This document shows, piece by piece, positions 24,250-33,835 of a stretch of DNA of 64,000 nt (the stretch's first letter is position 1; each line of letters opens with the position of its first letter). Source of the stretch: Malachius bipustulatus (taxonomy: Eukaryota; Arthropoda; Insecta; Coleoptera; Melyridae); contig OU342630.1 of the NCBI GenBank assembly GCA_910589415.1, forward strand, positions 79,170,186 through 79,234,185, in the 5' to 3' direction. The notes under the pieces were generated by a model. The model was not told where the DNA came from. It ran no database searches and worked only from the letters and a program-made list of their open reading frames with translations. The translations under genes and the position numbers were made by a program.

Positions 24250-24904
24250 GCACAGTGGGTGTATTCCATAAGGCGAGGCATCGGTGGATGCTCCCTTCCA
24301 AGTCTCCTCCACTCATCATATTTACTTAATGCTCCAAATGGAAGTATGTAAATTGCCAATGTTTTCTAGATAAAATGGTGCTCTTCATGAAAAGCTTTAA
24401 TGTGAACTTTTTTCGAGATAAACAGCATTTTATGATGAAAAACATAAAAAAGCAACATGTTTTGTTGTGGACAAAAACACTCATAGTGTTCGAAGAAGGT
24501 GAAGAAATAAAGAAATTTGAATACATACCCGTTACCCGAAGATGTGCAACTTGTCATCCACTATACACTACTTGTCATACACTAATTGTTTTTGATAATA
24601 ATTATTTTATGATTTTGTTTCACACAAAATCACATAAAACCACATAAAACAATTTTTTTATTAGCCCAGAAAAAGTAGATAATATTAATGACAAGATGTG
24701 TGCAAAAGTTGGGTTCTGTCAAATGGTTCCTCAGATATCGTTAAAAAACTGATTTTTTTGACACTCTCGAAAACGGTATACATTTGGGGACTCCCCATGG
24801 GGACCCATATCAATAGGCTTTTTTTTTCTTAGAACTCGGCAGGGAGTTAACAATCTTTATAATATTTAAAAAAATGAATTGAGTCGACCATATTAATCGA
24901 AAAG

Positions 24905-25212
24905 TAGAGTTAAAAAAAGGTAAAGTCTGATTTGGTAGAACTACTTTATTCTATAAAAATTTCGCTGCCCTACCGGTTTCGTCTAAAATCCCATCTTCGG
25001 GGGCTTAGGGTCTAACCAACTGTAATGATAACAAATGCAGACAAATTTAGATAAAGAGTCTACACAATATGGTTCTTTCTCATTACAGTTGGTTAGTCCC
25101 TAAGACCCTGAAGATGGGAGTTTAGATGAAACCGGTAAGGCACCGAAATTTTTATACCATTAATAAAGTAGTCGTTCCAAACCACACTTTACCTTTTCTT
25201 TCAACTCTAATA
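24905..25212. repeat. Palindromic MITE, about 308 bp
   Basis: The left arm (AGAGTTAAAAAAAGGTAAAG ... CCTACCGGTTTCGTCTAAA ... CTAACCAACTGTAATGA) is matched inversely by the right arm (TCATTACAGTTGGTTAG ... AGATGAAACCGGTAAGG ... CTTTACC). The arms are about 125 bp around an AT-rich 50-bp centre. No coding capacity. Confidence 0.75.
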
Positions 25213-25678
25213 CCTTTTGATTTTCAAAAATTTTGTCCGCCGCCCGGTGTTTCAATAAAAAATTACGACTAATCAGCTGCTTTTCAGGTTTTTTTTCTGG
25301 CGACATTTCAAAGATTTATAAGCAGTAGGTACCATATATAAACTCTCGTTCATACATAACGAAACAAATTGTATTTGGAAAAGTTGAGGAGCACTGACAC
25401 TGACAGAATGTTTCAAATACGAAATTATAACCAACTACGAACGAAAGACTTTCTTCTGCTTTTTCCTATAGGTAAGTATCTCGTTGCGGGCTTTGTTGTT
25501 TGCAAAGTCGGCGTAACCTTGAATGGATACTAATAAAATATCAATTTGATTTCTGTTGCTATAATAATATTTTCGGTTTCACTCAAAATACCTACCTCTA
25601 TTTCATTTTTCACAAGAAAAAAAAATTGTGTGAATAAAAATCACATTTACCTACGTAGGAAATGTAAAATAATAATAG

Positions 25679-25890
25679 ATCGGACGGTAGCTCAGCGGGT
25701 TAGAGTGTTAAGCCGTTGAACGACTACTAATAGGCCGACTGGGTTCGAACCCAAGTCTCGCTCAGGATGTTTGTGTTCACCTATTCAACTATTTATATTG
25801 CAAACTTGAAATTGGGTAGAATGAGCAAGTTGTCATCTACATAGTTAAGACCGATGTTCCTTCCTTTAAGCAAAAAAAAACTAATAATAA
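25679..25890 (+). repeat. tRNA-derived SINE copy (plus), best preserved
   Basis: The head has a perfect A-box-like TAGCTCAGCGG at 25688 and a B-box GGTTCGAACCC near 25742. The tail TACATAGTTAAGACCGATGT is followed by an A-rich end. AATAATAATA at both sides is a possible target duplication. The head cannot fold as a real tRNA because the 5' end does not pair with the sequence after the B box, so this is a SINE. Confidence 0.85.
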
Positions 25891-26885
25891 TATTACGTAG
25901 GTGGTTATTTCGTATGTGACACCGCTTCTGTTATAATGTTTATTACAACTTTTCCAATTAATATTTTTACATATAGGTACCTAAAAATTATTTTACTCTA
26001 AAAAACTTTAAAATCGTTTTACTAATTTTAATAACACCTTATTGCTGTATACGCCAGCAGATAATTTCTCTTTGGTAATTGATTTCTACATGTGAGACAA
26101 TGCTGACACTTTTCACAAAAATTAAATTTCCTAAAGTAGTTTACAATTAAAAATTTTTTCATAAAACGCGCTTCCAAAGATAAACTTTTTAATTAGGTAT
26201 ACAGCACAAATATTTCCATACCTACCTAATAAAAAAGATAATGTTTTAAGTATCAACTACTTACGTATTAAAAATAGGTAGGTATAACGTAAACAAAACA
26301 TTTGCCGATCGTATTTTTACCAATATCTGGTATTGAAAAAATAACATCTGATTTTTCTAATAAATGTATGAATTTCCCACATTGCTAAAAAGCATGTGTA
26401 AATAAATTAGAACACATAAAATATGCGGGCACAATAATGTAAGTTAAACCAATTATTGCGCAAAGCAAACATATAAATAAAAACTGCTTACTGTCATAAA
26501 ATATAATAAATAAAAGATCTGTTACAAGGAAAAGTAATTATCATGAATTTTTAAATGTCTCTAAAAGACTTTTAAATCCTTTCACACGTGTAAGGCACAT
26601 AAAGAGTTCTCATTAAGACATCTAAACTAAAGGGCTTCCTATTACGTCCTTATAATTAATTGGATTAATCCTTGAAAAGGACGAGTTAAGTACGCGTAAG
26701 ACAGATAGATACCTATTTTTAAATTTACCGTTTTTTCAAATGTGCTTCATTTTGAATCTTCATTGTGAATAATAAGTGTGTGTAGGAACATTTTCCTATT
26801 CCTAGTTTTTTATATGGGCGAGGATTTCCCTCCAATCGCGAATGACATATAAAATAAGAGAAAATAAACAAAAACAAACACTTAC
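25891..26885. other. AT-rich DNA, probable first intron of the minus-strand gene
   Basis: No further exon of the minus-strand gene at 26886-27002 was identified. TACCTAC / GTAGGTA words are common. Confidence 0.3.
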
Positions 26886-27002
26886 TTTGATTTTATCATA
26901 CGTTGTTTCTAATTCTAAGTGGTGAACGAAAGGATTCAGCAATTCCTCTTCTTCGCACACATCTTTGGATAGGGATGTTTGTAATTTTGCATTCATTTTC
27001 AT
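26886..27002 (-). CDS. LPCAT: First coding exon, probable lysophosphatidylcholine acyltransferase
   Basis: An ATG at 27002 opens 39 codons and ends at a strong donor (AAA|GTAAGTG) in phase 0. The peptide carries NPFVHHLELETTYDKIK near its end. In LPCAT proteins, an NPFVH-[LE]-L segment directly precedes the first membrane helix and the acyltransferase core, and the exon breaks at a comparable place. LPCAT enzymes re-acylate lysophosphatidylcholine in the ER and lipid droplets. The HxxxxD and EGT catalytic exons were not found in the window, so they must lie in exons I missed, at lower coordinates, or beyond. The product call rests on one short motif. Confidence 0.55.
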
Positions 27003-27111
27003 TCAAAATTTCGTATTTTTCGTAGTATAGATCACTTAACACATTGCACCAGCTTTGAAACAGAACCGCGCGCTTTGCGGATACGAATACAAAATAACAT
27101 TCATTTCTCCC

Positions 27112-27241
27112 ATGTTAGAAACAGAACCAATCGAATGTGGAACACATAGACGAAGCTGTACGTTCGTAACCGACTTAAGAAATCAATACGAGCTCACAAC
27201 TTTCATTCCTGGCGACATCTTGGGATTGAACACTAAACAAT
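27112..27241 (+). CDS. Possible divergent first exon, unknown product
   Basis: From ATG 27112 an open frame (beginning MLETEPIECGTHRRS) runs to a good donor, CAAT|GTAAGTG, at 27242. The frame is open upstream to 27055, without an ATG. The region is GC-richer than its surroundings. It lies about 110 bp from the oppositely oriented LPCAT-like exon, as in a shared bidirectional promoter. I do not recognise the protein. It may instead be 5' untranslated sequence. Confidence 0.3.
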
Positions 27242-27259
27242 GTAAGTGCTATTGATTTA

Positions 27260-27876
27260 TAAGAAAATAAATATTTTCACTTTTACTGCGTGCTGAAATG
27301 TGCCTACCTACAAGTGTCGAAGCTTAGCTACCAGTATATTATTACCGTATCTACCTAATAAGAAATTCGGTCAAGTTGGCAGTAAATCGGTTGGCAGCAA
27401 ATACCTAGCAATTTTTGTAATATTCTTAAATTCAGGGTATAGGTAGGTGTATGAATGATATTAATTTTTATTCAGGGTATGATTCTTAGGAATATTTTTT
27501 CAACACCATGAATAAGCATAATAACTATAACATAATGCTGGAAAAAAATAGCCACAGAGACGTATAACTTATTCCAGGTGTACGGAAATTCTGAGCCACG
27601 TCGTATATTTTCTGCAATGATCTCTAACGATTTGGCCATAAATAATATGACTTATTTCCTCATGTTAATTTTCTTTTAGGGTCCCTCTTTCAAGGTACAG
27701 AGGATGCCAAAGTTAAATTTTATAAGAAGTTTTTTATTAATATCTCATAGTTTTGCTTTTCAAAGTTTAAGTGAAAATTTTGCACAAATTTCTACCGCGG
27801 GGCGGGTTGCAAAACATCGCGTTGACCCCCTCACCCTGAATTGGTATATATCACTTATACCAGGTTATATAATATA
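27260..27876. other. Intergenic or intronic DNA
   Basis: Nothing recognisable was found. The frame at 27704-27892 has no domain and runs into the foldback element. Confidence 0.3.
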
Positions 27877-28671
27877 CAGGGTAAGTCATTGATATGGGAA
27901 AGCTCGATTGCACCTACAGTTTGTAAAATTATTTTCAGATACACAGGTGGCCCAATACCGCTGTACGCCATACAACTTTGCCATTTTAAATAGGACACCC
28001 TCTATATTATTACATTTTCATATTGTTTGAGAAAAGTAAAAAAGAATGGTTTGTAAAGTTGAAGTTTGTAATGAGCAATTTATGAGTTATAAACAAATGA
28101 AAATCGCGATTTTTCATTTTCAAAGCAACTTATATTGAAAACGGCTCGAGATATGGAAAAACGGTTTACATGTCCCTATCTTAATTTTTAATTTGGTATC
28201 CTATCATGTAGCTGAAATTTTTATACCGGGTGATGAAAATAATCAAATTTTTTACCACTCTGTATAAAAATTTCATCCATCCAATAGGATACCGCTTGAA
28301 AAGTTAAGATAGGAACATGTAAACCGTTTTTCCATATCTCGAGCCGTTTTCAATATAAGCTGCTTTGTAAATGAAAAATCGCGATTTTCATTTGTTTATA
28401 ACTCATAAATCGCTCATTACAAACTTCAACTTTACAAACCATTCTTTTTTACTTTTTTCAAATAATCTGAAGATGTAATAATATACAGGGTGTCCTATTT
28501 AAAATAACAAAGTTGTATGGCGTACAGCGATATTGGGCCATCCTGTGTATCTAAAAATAATTTTACAAACTGCACTTTACCCTCCCATTTACAGCACTTT
28601 TTGGTTAATTTCGATATCTTTAATGGTGTAGGTGCAATCGAGCTTTCCCATCATATCAATGACTTACCCTG
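27877..28671. mobile_element. 0.8-kb foldback transposon (CAGGGTAAGTC ends)
   Basis: It starts CAGGGTAAGTCATTGATATG and ends with the near complement (CATATCAATGACTTACCCTG), with TA at 27875-27876 and 28672-28673. The arms pair for about 370 bp, around a centre near 28240. There is no transposase relic. The small plus frame at 28517-28759 crosses the right end and is not a gene. Confidence 0.8.
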
Positions 28672-28673
28672 TA

Positions 28674-29669
28674 TAACAGATATAGGTATTATACCAGTGT
28701 TGGCAACAAAATACCTGGCAATTTTGGTAATGCCCCTAAATTCTTATAGTAAAATTTGAAGTTTGATGTCTCGTCTCCAGAAGTTTTCGGCTTAACACTC
28801 ATGTACAGGGGAATCTCAAAAAATCAACTGTTCGCTTTTGAAGTGATAACTTTTTTCCTCGCTGACAGATTTTTTAAATTTAGCCTCGCATATTATTGAA
28901 GTTAAATTTATTAAATCTAGGCTTATAAGATAAAACCTGGGAAATCAGGGGTAAGAAAATCCTGGGAGGAAAATTGACACAGAACAAACATTAAAAAACA
29001 AAAAAAATTACAAAACATACACAAAAAATACTGAAATTAAAATTTCACCGTGTGTTCCCGGATAGGTGAAACAACTCTTATAAAAGCCAAAAAATTTTCG
29101 ATCTTAATTTTAATTTTTTTGGTTTTAGCCCTGCTTGATTAAAGATTAATTTCGGTAATTGTATACATCCGCGGCTCCTAAGTTTCATCAATTTTTTCGG
29201 GACCGAGGAGCGAAATAGGGGTGCTGGGTGGGTAAGAAAGTAAAAACAGCCATTGCAAACTAATATTAAGGTCACAACTAAGGCCTCTTTGGCACTACGG
29301 TCGAATTTCTATTTTTTTTTTCACTTTCAGGGCAAGGAAAATCTTCGAAAATAACAGTACCACGATTTTTATTTTGAATTTTGCATTTATTTTGCATTTA
29401 TAATCCGAAAATCATTGCATCAATCTCTGTGGACTGGACACGTTATGTGAAAGCGGATATATCGCCCAGCCCGCCTCTGTAAACCTCTAACACAGAATAG
29501 AATACTTGGCAATTATTGTGAAGTGGATTTATCCGGGATCGCGGCATCTAATCGGTGCCTCTTGTCAGGACCGCACTCCCGCCGCACTCTCAAAACCGTT
29601 TTTTTACACCGTTTTGTGGCTTTCTCTTTCATTTGCAAAGCAAATGAATGCCTTCCTGGTGTTACTATA
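28674..29669. other. Intergenic DNA with an outer inverted repeat
   Basis: ATACATCCGCGGCTCCTA near 29161 is repeated inversely near 31395 (TAGGAGCCGCGGATGTAT). The large foldback at 29670-31352 may therefore have inserted within an older inverted-repeat element. No gene is seen. Confidence 0.4.
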
Positions 29670-31352
29670 CAGGGTTACTGGTAACTGGATACATTCCTTT
29701 GGTGATCTGATAAAACAAGAGGTAAGAAGTAAATTAACCCCAACATGCACTATACAAAACTCAATAGATTTTGAGATATTTCAATTTTCAACTTTTCTTA
29801 AAAAAAATGGTTTCAAATGTCTTGAATGGTAATTTTCAAAAAATCTACTTTAACTTTTTGATTTTTTTTTTGCTGGAATACTTGTCCAATACTATGCTTC
29901 CTTCTGGAATAAAAAATATCCTGAGGTATTTCGATCGTGTGAAAATTTCAAAGAAAAACTTTCACAAACTATTTTTTTTTAATAAGATTTAAAAGTTTTT
30001 ACAAGTTATTTTCGCAAAATTGTCAAGGCAACTTGCGTACAAATTGTTTTAAAAACTTCCCTAGTGTAGTAGCTATCTAACAAGGTACGAATCTTGTACA
30101 AGAATAACAGAATCTCCCCGCTATGTACCGTTACCGAGGAACAAATCCTTAAGTCGGGACGTTTTAAAAAAAATACGGCCCTGAACGGGGGTCTTAAAAT
30201 TCTCGGATCCGGCCCATCTTCAACAGGTCGTATTTGGGGGTCCCGAGCTTCGTCCCTACCAAGTTTCGTCCCGGTCGGTAAAACTTTCAGACACTAAGAG
30301 TGTTTCCTAGGCTATTCCCGAAAAATCCCGAAATTCCCGAAAAAATGACACTTCCCGGGAACGGATCCCGCTCATTTTCAATGGGCATCGTGCCATGGTG
30401 CGCCTCTTCAATCGAGCCAAATTTCAACTTTCCCACATGAAAACTGACGGCTCTAGAGTGTTTCCTAGCAAAGTCACAGAAGTTTCGTAATTATGCGTAT
30501 TCTTGTGCCCGAAAAATGTCTGTCTGTCGGTCTGTCTGTCTGTGACTTTGCTAGGAAATACTCTAGAGCCGCCAGTTTTCAAGTGGGAAAGTTGAAATTT
30601 GGCTCGATTGAAGAGGCGCACCGTGGCACGATGCCTATTGAAAATGAGCGGGATCCGTTCCCAGGAAGTGTCATTTTTTCGGGAATTTCGGGATTTTTCG
30701 GGAATAGCCTAGTAATAGCCACTCTAAGTGTCTGAAAGTTTTACCGATCGGGACGAAACTTGGTAGGGACGAAGCTCGTGACCCCTAAATACGACCTATT
30801 GAAAATGGAGCGGATCCGAGAATTTTAAGACCCCCGTTCAGGGTCGTATTTTTTTTAAAACGTCCTGACTTAAGGATTTGTTCCTCGGTAACGGTACATA
30901 GCGGGGAGATTCTGTTATTCTTGTACAAGATTCGTACCTTGTTAGATAGGTACTACACTAAGAAAGTTTTTAAAACAATTTGTACGCAAGTTGCCTTGAC
31001 AATTTTGCGAAAATAACTTGTGAAAACTTTTAAATCTTATTTAAAAAAAATAGTTTGTGAAAGTTTTTCTTTGAAATTTTCACACGATCGAAATACCTCA
31101 GGATATTTTTTATTCCAGAAGGAAGCATAGTATTGGACAAGTATTCCAGCAAAAAAAAAAATCAAAAAGTTAAAGTAGATTTTTTGAAAATTACATTTCA
31201 AGACATCTGAAACCATTTTTTTAAGAAAAGTTGAAAATCGAAATATCTCAAAATCTATTGAGTTTTGTATAGTGCATGTTGGGGTTAATTTACTCCTTAC
31301 CTCTTGTTTTATCAGATCACCAAAGGAATGTATCCAGTTACCAGTAACCCTG
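29670..31352. mobile_element. 1.68-kb near-perfect hairpin element
   Basis: This is the longest palindrome here. It starts CAGGGTTACTGGTAACTGG and ends with its complement, with TA at 29668-29669 and 31353-31354. Each arm is over 800 bp and highly similar, with a loop of a few tens of bases at 30485-30540 that includes CTGTCTGT repeats. The arms include GC-rich blocks (CGGGACG, CCCGAAATTCCCG) unlike the surrounding DNA. Open frames at 30094, 30424 and 30493 are symmetry products. A transcript would fold into a very long double-stranded RNA. Confidence 0.8.
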
Positions 31353-31354
31353 TA

Positions 31355-32085
31355 TAGGTATGTTCTCCACCCCTATATAGGTTCCATAGTGAAACTGTAG
31401 GAGCCGCGGATGTATATAATGACCCTAATTTCTAACAGAATTTTAGTTTTGAAAAATCAAGCATGCCTTGGAAATTTCTAAAATACCGATTTTTCTGCGT
31501 AGTAAAGTGCCTTTTATATGTGGTAAAAATGACAAAATGTTATTTGAAAAAATTGTTCAGAATCAACATGCATATTTAGGTCCGTATACCAAATTTCATA
31601 GGCCAACTTTGATCTTTTACAAACATATAATTTTAGGTTTATTTCACAACTCAAAGAATTTTATTTTAAACATTTTATTCAAAATTTTATTGTGAATAAA
31701 AACATTTCAAAATTATTATTACTACATGTTATACTGACTTAACAATAAAAAGTTATAATTAAATAAATGTTTGTTAAGACATCAGATTAGTAGTAGTATG
31801 GTGGGTTGGGGTGGTGCACCCCAAGCGACTAGGCCACCGAGGGCCCTTTTCGCCGTACTCGAACCATATGATGAAACTCCTACTCGAACCTCCCCGACCT
31901 TTTAAAGTCCAGAAGGTTTGTTGTATGAGAGGAGTTTCATTTGTTCAATTTTTGAAAATAAGAGGGCTAATCTTTGTAGAAGGATAAATCTCCTTCTAAC
32001 TCTCTTTGGAGTTTTTCTTTAAAACGCATGCTATGCTAGCTTCACTCGAAACTAATGAACAATAAAAAAAAAATAGTTTTTTGTA
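31355..32085. other. Intergenic DNA with a GC-rich patch
   Basis: About 31800-31910 is GC-rich (GGTGCACCCCAAGCGAC and following) and partly open in two plus frames, with no recognised product. It could be a decayed coding or repeat fragment. Confidence 0.25.
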
Positions 32086-32098
32086 CCTTTTTCAGAGA

Positions 32099-32308
32099 GT
32101 TCCTTTGTTTTCGGCTTCCCTCTTGAAGAGGACCCAGTTATACGTGACCTAACCACTTTATTGGTGGATCGTATAGTAGCTATAGGTATAGCACGTCTGC
32201 AACACCTCAACCAAGCGACGGTGTCTGCGGTGCACGATCCAGTCGATGATTGCTGGAATATGCCTTTTATGTTAAAATTATTAACAACAATATTATTATT
32301 ATTATAAA
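32099..32308 (+). CDS. Possible coding remnant, unknown product
   Basis: A pyrimidine tract and AG (TTTTTCAG, about 32086-32093) precede an open frame containing FGFPLEEDPVIRDLTTLL, then VDRIVAIGIARLQHLNQ and DPVDDCWNMPF, running to a TAA near 32306. The composition looks protein-like and is GC-richer than its flanks. The opposite strand is also open (32052-32312) and has a donor-like site, so the strand is not certain. I do not recognise either translation. Confidence 0.25.
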
Positions 32309-32309
32309 A

Positions 32310-33835
32310 CAAATGTATTTTCCTTTTTCCTGGAAAAGCCTTTCCACGTTGAGAAAAGTGGTTTATAAAAATGAAAGCATCTTCTGTAAAAGCAGTGGAG
32401 TGTATGTGAAGACATTTTTGTAGAAAGTATTTGTTGCGATTATTATACTCGTATATTTTATGTACCTAATAAGAATATAAAGAATTTTATATTGATGTCT
32501 CGAAGTTTATTTTAAATAATTTTAAAATAATAAAATAATTTTAAAATAATAACTATAGTTATAAATTTAAATTTGAATGTCCCACGCTTACCAATGATAT
32601 CTCCGGTAGTCCCGGGTGTCGCCACCGTCGCAGGTTACCTGAGGAGCGTATAACGTGTAATCGACTACTCTATATTATATTATCTTTCTCTATGGTCTAT
32701 ATGGGGCTCTCGTCTCGTACTAAAACCCGCAACAAATAATTGAAAATTGAGAAGAAGATAGTATAGATTTTTGATCATAATTGATAATAATTGATAGTAA
32801 TTGACAAATGTATATGGCGGACATAATAAACACAAAAGTTGACTATGAAAACTCCGAGTGTTCACCATTTAGGAACGCGCCTAGTAGAGCTAGGACCGCA
32901 GAGGTGTATTCTGACTATGACTGATGAAAAGTCGATAGTCGATTGTTTTTAAATGGAATAAACTTACATGATTTTGAATTAGTCCCTGCTATTTCTTTTA
33001 CCACCATGGTAATAATCGGGACAGTAAATCCATGGCCATTTGATATTCTTCAAATTTCAGAGGAAAGAGATTAACCAACCACTACCACTACCACTACCAA
33101 ATCACCTGCTATCAGTTTCTGGTCCTTTTCATGTGTGATAAAGTTGAACTTTAAAATTCTCAAATCACTATCATACATAGACGAGCCAGCTGCTGTATAG
33201 GTACTCAAATTATTTAGCAAGTACATAATATGAAAACGGATAATGCGCAATGCGCATTCGAGCGTAGATTTAGCGGGGAAACAGCGGCGGCGGTGCCAAT
33301 AGCTCCGGCACGCGGTTGGATTGAGGTTAGATAGTTTGGTTTTGGTTGTAAATTTTAGTTAGTACATAGTAATTTTGCTAGGAAACGCAACAAATTAGAA
33401 ACTAACGTTAATTTTAGGTACATTAATCAGAAAAAATATATATTGAGTAAGATCGAAGGTGATAAAACGTTACCAAATTTGCAGTAATATTTTTATCTTT
33501 CCATAATCATTTTAATATCCATGTCATTAAATAATTATATCTCCTGTTAACAGGGAATAAAATAAAGTGAATAAACGCTGTTGTCGTAAGTCCCACGATA
33601 TTAATATATCTAGGTAGGTACTTTGATCCCTCCAAAATTGAATTATTTTTTCGAAGATTTTCTCATGGGAAATTTGTTTACAGTTTGGATCTTGCACACA
33701 CCTGAGCCAAGTGACATGGTTTTAAAGAACAATAAGTATCCTGAGATACTGCAATAATTTGTGTATTATTATGTCATGAGTCTAGATGAAAGAAACCGTC
33801 GATTAAATTAGAATAAAGAGAGCAACAGTTCAAAG
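32310..33835. other. Upstream region of the AIRIM gene
   Basis: Two GC-richer patches occur, at about 32590-32660 and 33240-33325 (with CGGCGGCGG). The latter, some 500 bp upstream of the AIRIM start codon, is a candidate promoter or 5' untranslated exon. A CCACTAC triplet repeat lies at 33078-33098. No other gene is seen. Confidence 0.3.

Larger units (their letters stand above)
23376..24850. mobile_element. Old foldback element split by a LINE fragment
   Basis: The left arm, about 23376-23560, starts CAGGGTCTTTCAAAACA after TA. The inverse of 24668-24840 matches it with many differences, sharing CCGTTTTCGAGA, GATATCT and the block TTAATAATAT-TACTTTTT. Between the arms lies a jockey-type LINE piece. 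The symmetrical stop of homology near 23560 and 24668 indicates that the LINE landed in the centre of the palindrome. The exact right end is uncertain. Confidence 0.55.

Noticed and set aside
24074..24319. Hydrophobic 81-residue minus-strand protein
   Set aside because: It is antisense to the jockey C-terminus, whose plus-strand translation matches the family.
25680..25765. A tRNA gene
   Set aside because: A and B boxes are present, but the 5' end cannot pair with the sequence after the B box, and the tail matches the minus-strand copy at 16700, so it is a SINE head.
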